Below, one piece after another: positions 44,390 to 53,411 of a stretch of DNA of 64,000 nt. The stretch comes from Flavobacteriaceae bacterium PS02293. Its GTDB lineage: Bacteria; Bacteroidota; Bacteroidia; Flavobacteriales; Weeksellaceae. The position numbers and the translations under genes are program-made. The stretch is from contig JASCOV010000012.1 of assembly GCA_029960045.1 (NCBI GenBank), positions 81,196 to 145,195 on the forward strand, read 5' to 3'. The number at the start of each line of letters is the position of its first letter. Position 1 is the first letter of the stretch. Under the pieces are notes generated by a model. It was given only the letters and a program-made list of their open reading frames with translations, ran no database searches and was not told the origin of the DNA.

Positions 44390-44419
44390 AAGGTTGACGA
44401 TTTAGAAATTCTGCGTAAT
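44390..44419 (+). promoter_or_regulatory. Candidate ECF promoter, copy 2
   Basis: AAGGTTGACGATTT (44390-44403), 6 bases, TCTGCGTAAT (44410-44419), ending 7 bases before the ATG of fecR. That is very close for a promoter, so transcription would start near or inside the first codons, unless the element is read differently. Confidence 0.5.
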
Positions 44420-44426
44420 ACTGAAT

Positions 44427-45254
44427 ATGAATAACATAGACGACGAAAATTTTAAAAAGAACTGGAAAAAAACCTGCGAAGAAAACCTGCGAATGGATTC
44501 GGAAACCGACGCACGAATCCAAGCGGGAATTCAGCGAAAGATAAAATCCGGTAACAAGTTCAAAAAATTATATTGGGTTGCTGCAGCTGCGGTAATCACA
44601 GGATTTAGTGTTCTTTTTTACACGCCTTCTTCGCCAGCTTCTGTGGAGAAAGCTCAGTCTCAATTTTATTCCAGTTTGGATTTTACGAAAAAGATTAGTC
44701 TTCCCGACGGAAGTAATATTGTTTTAGAACCTCACAGTACAATCGAATTAGCAAAGGATTTTGGGAAATTGGACCGTAAAATTACATTCACAGGAAAAGC
44801 AACTTTCGATATCGCAAAAGATAAGACAAGACCTTTTAGAATTAATGCAAAAGATTTTACAGTACAGGTTTTAGGAACTAAATTTTTCCTTGACCAAACA
44901 AGCGGAAAAGAAAAAGTAGAACTTTTTGAAGGGAAAGTGAAAGTCAATCATCAAGGAAAAATCACTTATCTGCTTCCAAACGAATCTTGGAACAAGAATG
45001 TGGAAGAGAAGGCTCAAACTTATATTGTCGCAAATGTGAAAAGAAATTTCTCCTTCGATGATGAAAATTTTGAAAATATCATCAATGAATTGGAAGTAGT
45101 TTATAATGTTAAAATCGATTATCCTCAGGAATACGCCAAAAAGAAAATCAAAGGCTCATTCTCTGGTGATATGAACGAGGTTTTGTTCGCAATCTGTTAT
45201 CCATTCAATCTTAAAGCCGAAAAAAAATCTGACAATCAAATACAATTAAAATAA
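44427..45254 (+). CDS. FecR-type anti-sigma factor
   Basis: A 275-residue inner-membrane anti-sigma factor. The N-terminal cytoplasmic segment (about 1-46) binds the sigma factor, followed by one transmembrane helix (about 47-66, LYWVAAAAVITGFSVLFY), the periplasmic FecR domain (about 85-180, with SLPDGSNIVLEPHSTIE and KVELFEGKVKV) and a C-terminal STN-like/DUF4974 domain (about 205-273, NFENIINELEVVYNVKID). It receives the signal from the STN domain of the SusC encoded next. It is separated from its sigma gene by the phosphatase, which is an uncommon order. Confidence 0.92.
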   Translation: MNNIDDENFKKNWKKTCEENLRMDSETDARIQAGIQRKIKSGNKFKKLYWVAAAAVITGFSVLFYTPSSPASVEKAQSQFYSSLDFTKKISLPDGSNIVLEPHSTIELAKDFGKLDRKITFTGKATFDIAKDKTRPFRINAKDFTVQVLGTKFFLDQTSGKEKVELFEGKVKVNHQGKITYLLPNESWNKNVEEKAQTYIVANVKRNFSFDDENFENIINELEVVYNVKIDYPQEYAKKKIKGSFSGDMNEVLFAICYPFNLKAEKKSDNQIQLK

Positions 45255-45257
45255 AAA

Positions 45258-45285
45258 AGCACCGATAATGACGGTTATCGATGCT
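45258..45285. other. Hairpin between fecR and susC
   Basis: AGCACCGATAA pairs with TTATCGATGCT (one C-A mismatch), loop TGACGG, 4 bases after the fecR stop. On the minus strand it is followed by TTTTTTATTTT; on the plus strand there is no T-tract, so plus-strand transcription probably continues or is only slowed. Confidence 0.45.
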
Positions 45286-45333
45286 ATAAATGATTCGACT
45301 CGCTAAAGTATAATCAAATTAATCCTCAAATTT

Positions 45334-48321
45334 ATGAAAAAAACAGTAATGTCTGTAATTTTATTGGTTGCCACAGGTCTTCCAATCGCTTACGGGCAAA
45401 CCGGACAAACACCGCCGGTCACTATGAAAAAAGAGAATCGGGTGTCCATTATCAAAGTTTTTGATAAGCTCAGCAAATCTTCCAAGATTCCATTTCTCTA
45501 TTCCAGCACAGATTTCAAAGATGTTTTTGTGAATGATAGTGCTATCAATTATTCATCTCTGGAATCATCATTAAAATATCTCAAAAAATTCTATCCGATA
45601 GAATATGACATAAAAAATAATACGGTTGTTCTTAGAAAAACCAGTGTCAAATTGATTTCCCAATCAGAAAATTCCCCCATTCCCAAAGACACTATTGCGG
45701 TGCAGGAGAAAAAGATTGATGAGGTTATAATTATTGGTTACGGTAAAGTTAGAAAGTCGGATGCAACAGGTTCTCTCACGACTGTTAAAATTGATAGTGA
45801 GAATGACGGAAGTCCGGTTTCTGCACAAGATGCTTTGACGGGAAAAGCGGCCGGAGTTAATATTATTTCTCCAGGTGGAGCACCAGGTGCTGGTTCAACT
45901 ATCAGAATCAGAGGTGGTTCTTCTTTGTCAGCTAGTAATGACCCGCTTATCGTGATTGACGGAATCGCGATTGACAACTCTTCGACCTCAGGTTCCAGTA
46001 ATATTCTTGGGATGATAAATCCAAACGACATCGAAACTTATACGGTTCTGAAAGATGCTTCTTCAACGGCAATCTACGGTTCTAGAGCTTCGAATGGAGT
46101 CATTATTATTACAACTAAAAAAGGAAGTAAAAAGACGAGATTTCAATATTCTTCCAATACAAAAGTAAGCTACAATCCCAAAATGCTTGATGTTCTGAAC
46201 GGTGATGAATACAGAAGTTTTATCAAGGATTATTATGCCGGAAATAACACAATTATCAACGGTCTTGGAACGGAAAATACTGATTGGCAAAAGGAAATCT
46301 ACAGAACTTCTGTCAGTAATGACCAAAACTTCAGTATGACTGGAGCTGTAAAAGACATTCCTTATCGTTTGTCTTTGGGATATACAGACCAGCAAGGGAT
46401 TATCAGGAAAAATTCTTACGAGAGAATGAACGCAAGTTTGGCGATCAATCCTTCATTTTTTGACAAACATTTGAATATAAACCTCAACTACAAACCAAGT
46501 ATTGAGAACAACGATTTCATTTCCAATCCGGCAAGTTCAGCTGTAGGATTTGACCCGACTCGTCCTGTTTACGACAATTCTTCTCAGTATGGTCTAGGTT
46601 ATTTTATATGGAAAGATGCTTCGGGAAAACCGATTACGATTGCGAGTGCCAATCCTGTTTCTGTCCTTAATTTAAGAAAAGACGAGTCCAAAGTGGTTCG
46701 TCATATTGGGAATATCCAGTTGGATTATAAGATCCACGGTTTCGAAGATTTGAAATTGAATGCCAATGCTGGTTTTGATATTTTAAAAAGTAATGGTGAT
46801 ATCTTCGTTCCGGATAATGCACCTTTGGCCTGGACTTCTATTGGAAATGACGGACAAGGCCTGATTGAAAGTTATACTCAAAAGAAAAATAATACGCAGT
46901 TAGACTTATATGCGAATTACACCAAAACACTTTCCAATCACAAAATTGATGTAATGGGAGGTTATTCCTGGCAGAAGTTCTGGCAGAGTTATGATGATAA
47001 TCAAACCAATATTACCGGGAATAAAATTTATCAGAATATCATTTCAAAATCAGAGTATTATCTGGTTTCATTTTATGGACGTTTGAATTATACTTTCAAA
47101 GACCGTTATCTTTTTACTGCAACACTTAGAAATGACGGTTCTTCGCGTTTTTCCAAAGAGAATCATTGGGGGCTTTTCCCATCGGCAGCATTGGCTTGGA
47201 AAATCAATGAAGAAAGTTTTCTTAAAGATAATGGTTTTTTCTCTGATTTGAAGTTAAGATTAAGTTATGGAAAAACAGGTCAGCAAGATATTGGCGGAGA
47301 TTATGAATGGATGCAGACTTATACCTACAGCCAATCCAATGCTTTGTATCAATTGGGAAATCAGTATTATCAGACCATTCGACCAAACGGTTATGATCCG
47401 AATCTGAAGTGGGAAACAACTTCTACTTATAACGTGGGTTTGGATTTTGGAATTCTTAAAAATAGAATTTCTGGTTCTGTCGAAGTTTATAAAAGAACAA
47501 CAGATGATTTGTTGAATAAGATTTCCGTAGCAGCAGGTTCCAACCTTACCAATATGATTTTTACGAATATCGGTTCAATGGAAAATAAAGGTGTTGAAGT
47601 TTCATTAAATACGATTCCAATCAAAACAACTGACTGGCAATGGACTTTGGATGCAAATATTACATTCAACGAATCAAAAATTACTAAACTAACACTGGTT
47701 GATAGTCCTAATTATGGCGTAAATATCGGGAATGTTTCCGGTTCAACAGCAGGAACGATTCAAACGCATTCTGTTGGATATTCTCCTTATACTTTTTCTT
47801 TGTATCAACAGGAATATGACGAAGCTGGAAAACCGATTGAAGGAAAATACAAAGGCGGACTAGTAAAAGATAAAAATCCGATGCCAAAATCTTTCCTCGG
47901 AATCTCTTCTAAATTGAGTTATAAAAACTGGTATTTAGGATTCAATGGTCACGCTAATTTTGGGAACTATGTTTATAACAATGTGAAATCCAAAGATTAT
48001 AAGACCAAAGCGACTTTAGGAAACGGAACTTATTCCAATCTTTTGAGTTATACAGCTGAACAAGGTTTTGATAATCTGCAGCTTTACTCTGATTTTTTCC
48101 TTGAGAAAGCTTCTTTTTTCAGAATGGACAATATTACGCTGGGACATAATTTCAAGAATATCAGCGACAAGTTCGATCTGGGTGTTAATCTATCTGTACA
48201 GAATGCTTTTGTGATCACAGGATACAGCGGGCTTGACCCGGAGGTTTATCTTGGAATCGATAATAATATGTATTCCAGACCTCGTTCATTCCTTTTCGGA
48301 CTTAATGTTAACTTCAAATAA
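45334..48321 (+). CDS. SusC/RagA-type TonB-dependent transducer with STN domain
   Basis: A 995-residue outer-membrane transporter. The signal peptide ends near IAYGQ (about 22). The STN signalling domain (about 35-110, VSIIKVFDKLSKSSKIPFLYS through NNTVVLRK) identifies it as the partner of FecR. The plug starts near 130 (DEVIIIGYGKVRKSDATG) without an intervening carboxypeptidase-like domain and has STAIYGSRASNGVIIITTKKG. The 22-strand barrel ends GLNVNFK. It would import the nutrient and send its presence through FecR to the sigma factor. susD follows after 7 bases. Confidence 0.94.
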   Translation: MKKTVMSVILLVATGLPIAYGQTGQTPPVTMKKENRVSIIKVFDKLSKSSKIPFLYSSTDFKDVFVNDSAINYSSLESSLKYLKKFYPIEYDIKNNTVVLRKTSVKLISQSENSPIPKDTIAVQEKKIDEVIIIGYGKVRKSDATGSLTTVKIDSENDGSPVSAQDALTGKAAGVNIISPGGAPGAGSTIRIRGGSSLSASNDPLIVIDGIAIDNSSTSGSSNILGMINPNDIETYTVLKDASSTAIYGSRASNGVIIITTKKGSKKTRFQYSSNTKVSYNPKMLDVLNGDEYRSFIKDYYAGNNTIINGLGTENTDWQKEIYRTSVSNDQNFSMTGAVKDIPYRLSLGYTDQQGIIRKNSYERMNASLAINPSFFDKHLNINLNYKPSIENNDFISNPASSAVGFDPTRPVYDNSSQYGLGYFIWKDASGKPITIASANPVSVLNLRKDESKVVRHIGNIQLDYKIHGFEDLKLNANAGFDILKSNGDIFVPDNAPLAWTSIGNDGQGLIESYTQKKNNTQLDLYANYTKTLSNHKIDVMGGYSWQKFWQSYDDNQTNITGNKIYQNIISKSEYYLVSFYGRLNYTFKDRYLFTATLRNDGSSRFSKENHWGLFPSAALAWKINEESFLKDNGFFSDLKLRLSYGKTGQQDIGGDYEWMQTYTYSQSNALYQLGNQYYQTIRPNGYDPNLKWETTSTYNVGLDFGILKNRISGSVEVYKRTTDDLLNKISVAAGSNLTNMIFTNIGSMENKGVEVSLNTIPIKTTDWQWTLDANITFNESKITKLTLVDSPNYGVNIGNVSGSTAGTIQTHSVGYSPYTFSLYQQEYDEAGKPIEGKYKGGLVKDKNPMPKSFLGISSKLSYKNWYLGFNGHANFGNYVYNNVKSKDYKTKATLGNGTYSNLLSYTAEQGFDNLQLYSDFFLEKASFFRMDNITLGHNFKNISDKFDLGVNLSVQNAFVITGYSGLDPEVYLGIDNNMYSRPRSFLFGLNVNFK

Positions 48322-48328
48322 TCCAATT

Positions 48329-49939
48329 ATGAAACGTATATATATAACCCTTATATTTTCTATTTTCACATTAAGCTCTTGTGTCAACGACCTTGATACA
48401 TCTCCAATAGACCCCAATATCGTAACTACAGACCAGGTCTATTCCAATCCCGATAATTACAAAGGGGTGCTTGCAAAATGTTACGCAGCTTTATGTCTCA
48501 GCGGACAACAAGGACCGACCGGAGATCCTGATATCAGTAATTTTGACGAAGGTTACAGCTCATTTATCCGTTTGGCTTTTTATGTTCAGATCTTATCAAC
48601 AGATGAAGCAATAATGGGTTCACAAACGAACGGATTGAGACAGATGGCGACCAACACCTGGGATTCCAACACAGCTATTCTGAATGGCTATTATGCAAGA
48701 TTATATCAAATTATCGGATATACTAATGAGTTTCTAAGACAAACAACCGATGCCAAACTACAGGAGAGAGGACATAATGATGCCAGCTTCAAACAACAGG
48801 TTGCTTATTTCCGTGCCGAAGCAAGATTTCTAAGAGCTTATTCTTATTGGGTTTTGTTGGATACTTTTGGTAAAGTTCCATTCGTAACAGATTCTGATAA
48901 ATTAGATCCACAGTTTTTACCAAAACAGATATCAAGAACCGATCTCTATTCTTATGTAGAAAATGAACTTAAAGAAATTGAAGCTGCACTTCCTGATACT
49001 AATGAATATGGAAGAGTTGATAAAACGGCAGCTGACTTTTTATTATCAAGACTTTATCTGAATGCGCAAGTTTATAGCAATTCACCACAATGGGATAAAG
49101 CCGCCGAATATGCTGAAAAGGTAATCCAAAGCCATTACAGCCTTGCTCCAAAATACCTTTACAATTTCCTGGCTGACAATAATACTTCTCCGGAGATCAT
49201 CTGGTCTCTGAATTTGGATGGCGTACAGTCCAAAACCTACGGAGGAAGTACATTCTTTGTTTTAGCGCAGACAGGAGGAACTATGCTCAATTATTTGAAT
49301 CTGGGTATAGCCGGAGGTTGGGGCAATATCCGTCTTCGTCCGGAATTTGTCAATAAGTTTCAAACGTCAGATCAGAATTTTGTAACTACGGATCCTAATG
49401 CGTTTACGAAAAATGACAGCAGAGCTTTATTCTTCAACATCGGACATAAGAAAGAAATTGCTGCACTTCCCGGAACTTTCCAGGATGGCTATGCTTTTAC
49501 AAAATGGAGAAATGTTACTAAAAATGGAGTAGCAGGTTCTGATGCAGCCTATGTAGATACGGATTTCCCTATGTTCCGTCTTTCTGAAGCTTACTTGACC
49601 GCTGCCGAAGCTAATTTCAGGTTGGGAAAATCCTCTGAAGCTCTTAACTATATTAATATCGTTAGAAACAGAGCGTATAATAATGGAAACGGAGCAATTG
49701 TCCTTTCTGATCTGAACCTGAATTTTATTCTTGATGAAAGATCCAGAGAATTATCTTGGGAATTATTAAGAAGAACTGATCTTATTCGTTTTAACAGATT
49801 TACTACAGCAGATTATCTCTGGAGCTGGAAAGGTAATGCTCAGGCTGGGAAAGAAGTGGATTCCAAATTCAATATTTATCCGCTTCCTTCAGCAGATATC
49901 ACCGCCAATCCGAATTTGACACAAAATGACGGATATTAA
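48329..49939 (+). CDS. SusD/RagB-type lipoprotein
   Basis: Start at ATG 48329 (MKRIYITLIF), 7 bases after susC; the longer frame to 48233 would run through susC. 536 residues: lipobox LSSC (Cys18), then VNDLDTSPIDPN as usual in SusD; helical core with FRAEARFLRAYSYWVLLDTFGKVPF and the end YPLPSADITANPNLTQNDGY, the canonical SusD C-terminus. It pairs with the STN-type SusC. A strong terminator follows. The ligand is unknown; the phosphatase in the same locus suggests a phosphorylated compound, by inference only. Confidence 0.94.
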   Translation: MKRIYITLIFSIFTLSSCVNDLDTSPIDPNIVTTDQVYSNPDNYKGVLAKCYAALCLSGQQGPTGDPDISNFDEGYSSFIRLAFYVQILSTDEAIMGSQTNGLRQMATNTWDSNTAILNGYYARLYQIIGYTNEFLRQTTDAKLQERGHNDASFKQQVAYFRAEARFLRAYSYWVLLDTFGKVPFVTDSDKLDPQFLPKQISRTDLYSYVENELKEIEAALPDTNEYGRVDKTAADFLLSRLYLNAQVYSNSPQWDKAAEYAEKVIQSHYSLAPKYLYNFLADNNTSPEIIWSLNLDGVQSKTYGGSTFFVLAQTGGTMLNYLNLGIAGGWGNIRLRPEFVNKFQTSDQNFVTTDPNAFTKNDSRALFFNIGHKKEIAALPGTFQDGYAFTKWRNVTKNGVAGSDAAYVDTDFPMFRLSEAYLTAAEANFRLGKSSEALNYINIVRNRAYNNGNGAIVLSDLNLNFILDERSRELSWELLRRTDLIRFNRFTTADYLWSWKGNAQAGKEVDSKFNIYPLPSADITANPNLTQNDGY

Positions 49940-49986
49940 CAAGAATTGATCTCACAATCAAGTTTATATTATTTTCTTTTAATGAA

Positions 49987-50017
49987 ACTTCCCATCTGTT
50001 GATGGGAAGTTTTTTTT
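49987..50017 (+). terminator. Strong intrinsic terminator after susD
   Basis: Perfect 10-base stem ACTTCCCATC/GATGGGAAGT, loop TGTT, then eight T residues. Confidence 0.93.
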
Positions 50018-50181
50018 ATTACATTACTGTCCCAATAATAATTTTCACCACTTTAATTCACACATTTATATTTATAATTTCAAAATCATTCGGTTTGATA
50101 AATGTTGTACCTTTAAACAAATATCTCCATATCATCTTTTGGTCATATAGCGATATAATATAAAATATTTGGTTTTATGTA

Positions 50182-50877
50182 TTAAGTCATTTTTGAAATA
50201 TTCAAAACTAAATTTTGCCAAATGGAAGTTCCCGGAATGGTGAACAACAAAATAATTTCCAAAAGCCAAAGCATAAAAATGACAAAATAGGGACTCTTGA
50301 GGATTGGTTTTTTATACTTGAATTTTTCATACAGAAAAATAACCATTGTAAAAAGAAATGGAACAAAAATAACCGACATCCCTAAATCAGGTTTTATAAT
50401 ATTTAATAATCTTGCCAATCCAGGGTTTAAAATCACCAGCGAAGTTGCCAAAATGAAGGCAACGTGCCAGCGAATATTTTTAGAATTAATAACAGCAATT
50501 AAATAAAATCCACTCAAGGAAAGTATATCTACAAAAGTTATAAAAGCATTCATAGAAGCAATTTCCAAAGAATCTGCAACTTCTTCCGACAACTTTCCTA
50601 AACGAAGAAGTACAATGGTAATCACCAAAATGGGAATCAGGAAATAAGATAATCTTCCTAATTTTTTGTGGAGTTCATATTGCTTTTTTCGAATGAGAAT
50701 GGGCTGAATTACAATTAATGCAAACCAACAACAAAATGAAAAAAAGTGAATATGAATCAATCCTTTAAAATCCGAAAACTTTGGAAAATGACTGATATAA
50801 GAACTATAAAATCCCGCCAGACTTAGAACGACGACGAAGACTGAAAAAATATTTATAAGAAGAATTCTTCTTTCCAT
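50182..50877 (-). CDS. Seven-helix membrane protein of unknown function
   Basis: A 231-residue integral membrane protein with about seven hydrophobic helices (starting RRILLINIFSVFVVVLSLAGFY). Conserved-looking histidines lie in HIHFFSFCCWFALIV (second helix), KKQYELHKKLGRLSYFLIP and RWHVAFILATSLV, a pattern reminiscent of DUF2306/cytochrome b561-like proteins, but I cannot assign a family. It is the last gene of a minus-strand series and is 90 bases downstream of the lipoprotein gene. Confidence 0.6.
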   Translation of the reverse strand: MERRILLINIFSVFVVVLSLAGFYSSYISHFPKFSDFKGLIHIHFFSFCCWFALIVIQPILIRKKQYELHKKLGRLSYFLIPILVITIVLLRLGKLSEEVADSLEIASMNAFITFVDILSLSGFYLIAVINSKNIRWHVAFILATSLVILNPGLARLLNIIKPDLGMSVIFVPFLFTMVIFLYEKFKYKKPILKSPYFVIFMLWLLEIILLFTIPGTSIWQNLVLNISKMT

Positions 50878-50967
50878 TTTTTTGAGAAATTAGGGTTTTG
50901 TTTTTTATCTGAACCATTATGAAATTAAGAGTGATCTTGGGGAAACTTAAAACCTTAATGGTTCTAT

Positions 50968-51555
50968 TTATTTATCAATTTCCAATTTAAAACCTCCAAT
51001 GCCACATTCATAATAGCTTCCGGTATTGTTGGGATGTTGTCCTGATAAAAAAGTATTATCGGCGTTAAACCGAATGATTGTTCCATCATCAACTTCTTTA
51101 TAAGTTTTGCCCTTTACAGAAGAAAATTTAGATAAAGGGCTGATACCAGCACCATCTCCTAATTTATCATTGGGATGGTTTATGTCGTAATATTTGGCAG
51201 ATTTTACCAGTAGAATACCATCATTGTTTTTCTCCAGTTCGAAGGTGTACATTACCGATCCATTATTGTTGAGGTCTATGGAAAGGATGTTATTTTCTAC
51301 CTTCACTTCTTTTATAGCTCTGTTGTTAATGCCATCTATCGTAGCTTTAATGGTATTTCCTGTTTTCTCAAAATACATCAAACGTAGATATGAATCTCCT
51401 CCTCCGTCAAACTGAAGTGCCCAATACATTTGATGCCCCAACAAATCTTCTGCAGAGACATTGGTATTGATAGTTTCAGGTTCATTATTTTCTCTACTAC
51501 AAGCTGATATGCTCAATACGATTAATAAAAACGATATTATTTTTAATGTTTTCAT
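50968..51555 (-). CDS. Lipoprotein of unknown function
   Basis: A 195-residue lipoprotein: lipobox SISAC (Cys19) followed by SRENNEPE. The remainder is beta-rich with no recognised domain, and its C-terminal half (TYKEVDDGTIIRFNADNTFLSGQHPNNTGSYYECGIGGF) looks like a lipocalin-like or META-like strand set. Its signal peptide start (MKTLKIISFLL) matches that of the lipoprotein at 54418-55083, suggesting related genes. Confidence 0.6.
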   Translation of the reverse strand: MKTLKIISFLLIVLSISACSRENNEPETINTNVSAEDLLGHQMYWALQFDGGGDSYLRLMYFEKTGNTIKATIDGINNRAIKEVKVENNILSIDLNNNGSVMYTFELEKNNDGILLVKSAKYYDINHPNDKLGDGAGISPLSKFSSVKGKTYKEVDDGTIIRFNADNTFLSGQHPNNTGSYYECGIGGFKLEIDK

Positions 51556-51588
51556 AATCTTAAAATTTACTCGTCAATTTTTACTGTG

Positions 51589-51660
51589 TTATATTTGGAT
51601 ATCCCTATTGGCCGGAATAGGATAAGTTGAATAATGATTATTCACTCCATCACTATGGTT
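51589..51660 (-). pseudogene. Relic of a SusD C-terminus
   Basis: Between the cupin gene and the next lipoprotein gene, the minus strand reads NHSDGVNNHYSTYPIPANRD and then IQI and a stop. YPIPxxRDI is the type of ending found in SusD/RagB proteins. The frame is closed directly upstream by a TAA and overlaps the last codons of the cupin gene, so only about 23 codons remain. Confidence 0.35.
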
Positions 51661-52270
51661 TTAGTTTTTTGAGGGCAGCATCTATGTCAATAGGAGGACC
51701 TACAAAAGCGTTGTTTTTCATTAGATCTGCCAAAACTTCCGGTTCAAAGTTGTCCCGAAGCATTTTATCATTCATATATCCGATTTTTGAAAACACCTGA
51801 TAAAATTTTTCCAAACTCGGCGAAATTGGTTGATGGATGATCAAAAGTTCACCGGGATTATTGTCATAAGGATTGGCATAGGTATGTGCCGTACCTCTTT
51901 GTACAAATACAGTATCGCCTTTTTTGCCCATAAAAATTTCTTCATTAATCTGAAACAAAAATGCTCCGGAAATCACGTAAAAAATCTCGTCATCCTGATG
52001 ATGGATATGCAAACCGGGACCTCCTTTTTCCAGGTTAGATCTTTCTACATCCGCACCAATGTATAGTTGATTTTCCGTATCTTTTGAAGAGATGATACAA
52101 CGACCGAAATTGGCTTCCGATATTGTGTCTTCCCCGAAGTAACGGCTTTCATTAGCCCTTACAATTAGTGCTTTTCCCATTTTTTTTCTGAATGTAAAAT
52201 CTGCCCATTTAGCAAAAGACAAGATGGGAAGGGCAAGCAGAGAAACTGTTAAAAAATTACGTCTTTTCAT
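51653..52270 (-). CDS. Secreted cupin-domain protein
   Basis: A 205-residue protein with an N-terminal export signal starting MKRRNFLTVSLLALPILSFA; a Tat-like RR pair is present. The single cupin domain (about 70-155) has motif 1 GPGLHIHHQDDEIFYVISG, with the metal-binding His-x-His and Glu in place, and motif 2 GDTVFVQRGTAHTYANP with its His. It likely binds a metal and acts as a small-molecule enzyme or binding protein; the substrate is not known. It is 17 bases downstream of the Ig-like gene at 52288, so in the same operon. Confidence 0.75.
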   Translation of the reverse strand: MKRRNFLTVSLLALPILSFAKWADFTFRKKMGKALIVRANESRYFGEDTISEANFGRCIISSKDTENQLYIGADVERSNLEKGGPGLHIHHQDDEIFYVISGAFLFQINEEIFMGKKGDTVFVQRGTAHTYANPYDNNPGELLIIHQPISPSLEKFYQVFSKIGYMNDKMLRDNFEPEVLADLMKNNAFVGPPIDIDAALKKLKP

Positions 52271-52287
52271 TTTTCTGTAGTTTGTAA

Positions 52288-52719
52288 TTAATCAATTAAA
52301 ACAGGCCGGGTTCTATCATATACCGTAATGCTTTGTGCTGTTTTACCATCACTCGCTTTTATGACGAAGCTTTCTTCATAGCCGGCATTGGTAAGCTCAA
52401 TATTTTCAATTTTCCAAGTGCCGTAGCGATCGGACTTTAAAGTATAAGTACGGTTGAGTCTTTTTAACGGTCCTTCACCTTTGGTAATTTTAGTTCCATT
52501 ATTATAGTTGGTTTTGTAATAGGTACTAATGATACTTAGCTTTATCACAGCGTTGGGTTCGGAACCTCCATATATTTTGTAAGCGCCCCGGACTTTTTGA
52601 TTGTTTTTAGGAGATACAATCGTGACTTCTTTCTGTTTCTTGCTTTGGCTTTTGACTTCATTACTTGTAAGGAGTAATAAAAAAGCGCCACATAAGATGA
52701 TGATATTCTTCATAATCAT
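52288..52719 (-). CDS. Small secreted single Ig-like domain protein
   Basis: A 143-residue secreted protein: signal peptide (about 1-25, ends VKSQ) and one Ig-like beta-sandwich (about 30-140) that opens VTIVSPKNNQKVRGAYKIYGGSEPNAVIKLSI and has GTWKIENIEL. The same module type occurs twice in the 53411-54397 protein. The ATG at 52719 overlaps the upstream stop by four bases (ATGA), so translation is coupled; a second ATG two codons on is possible. The role is unknown. Confidence 0.65.
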   Translation of the reverse strand: MIMKNIIILCGAFLLLLTSNEVKSQSKKQKEVTIVSPKNNQKVRGAYKIYGGSEPNAVIKLSIISTYYKTNYNNGTKITKGEGPLKRLNRTYTLKSDRYGTWKIENIELTNAGYEESFVIKASDGKTAQSITVYDRTRPVLID

Positions 52720-53411
52720 TTTAATTTTTGTTTTATGAGATGAAAAGCTCTAACCCAATCATTGTCATCTATTTTATTGGTGGAAACATCATCCTGAAAT
52801 TTTGTTTTGGTGATATAAAATTTACGCTCCACAACCTTAAAATACAACTGAAATGAAGGCAAATAGTAAATACGTGGAAGATTCATTTCTGTGGATGAAA
52901 ATTTTCTTGGAATGATTTTATAGGTGTTGATTAATTTTCCTTTACGAAAGTGCTTTAAGCCTTCTTTTGTAGATATTTCAATTTGGTCATCATATTCAAA
53001 ACCCTTCAACTCTTTCGCCTCGTTTTTAGAAATATAAAACAATACATTTTCTATATTCTCTTGATTAGCATTTTTATTTGGTAGTTTAGGCATTCCGAAA
53101 TCGCCTGCGGTATAGCCTTCTGCTACAAATTTATCTACTCCTCTTCCCATTAAAAAACGGGCAACTTGTTTACAATTTTCATCATAATATATCCTGCCAT
53201 TAAAGCAATCCATACAGCGTCTATCGCTTTTAACCGAAAATTCATAGACCTTTCTGTTTCTGCTGAGTTCAATCACTCTTTCAAATTTTGTCTTGCTAAG
53301 AGTAACTTTACTCTCTTTATTAAGTTCTTTCAAACAATCTGTGAGTTCTTGCGCTTGACAAAAATTGGCAATCAGACAAAATATTAGATTAATTAATACA
53401 AGCTTTTTCAT
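52716..53411 (-). CDS. Secreted protein of unknown function
   Basis: Not recognised. 231 residues: signal peptide (about 1-20, ends FCQAQ), then a mixed domain with a Cys pair in RRCMDCFNGRIYYDENC (about 63-80). The ATG overlaps the stop of the 53411-54397 gene by one base (TGATG) and its own stop overlaps the next ATG, so three genes here are translationally coupled and probably act together in the periplasm or at the surface. Confidence 0.6.
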   Translation of the reverse strand: MKKLVLINLIFCLIANFCQAQELTDCLKELNKESKVTLSKTKFERVIELSRNRKVYEFSVKSDRRCMDCFNGRIYYDENCKQVARFLMGRGVDKFVAEGYTAGDFGMPKLPNKNANQENIENVLFYISKNEAKELKGFEYDDQIEISTKEGLKHFRKGKLINTYKIIPRKFSSTEMNLPRIYYLPSFQLYFKVVERKFYITKTKFQDDVSTNKIDDNDWVRAFHLIKQKLK

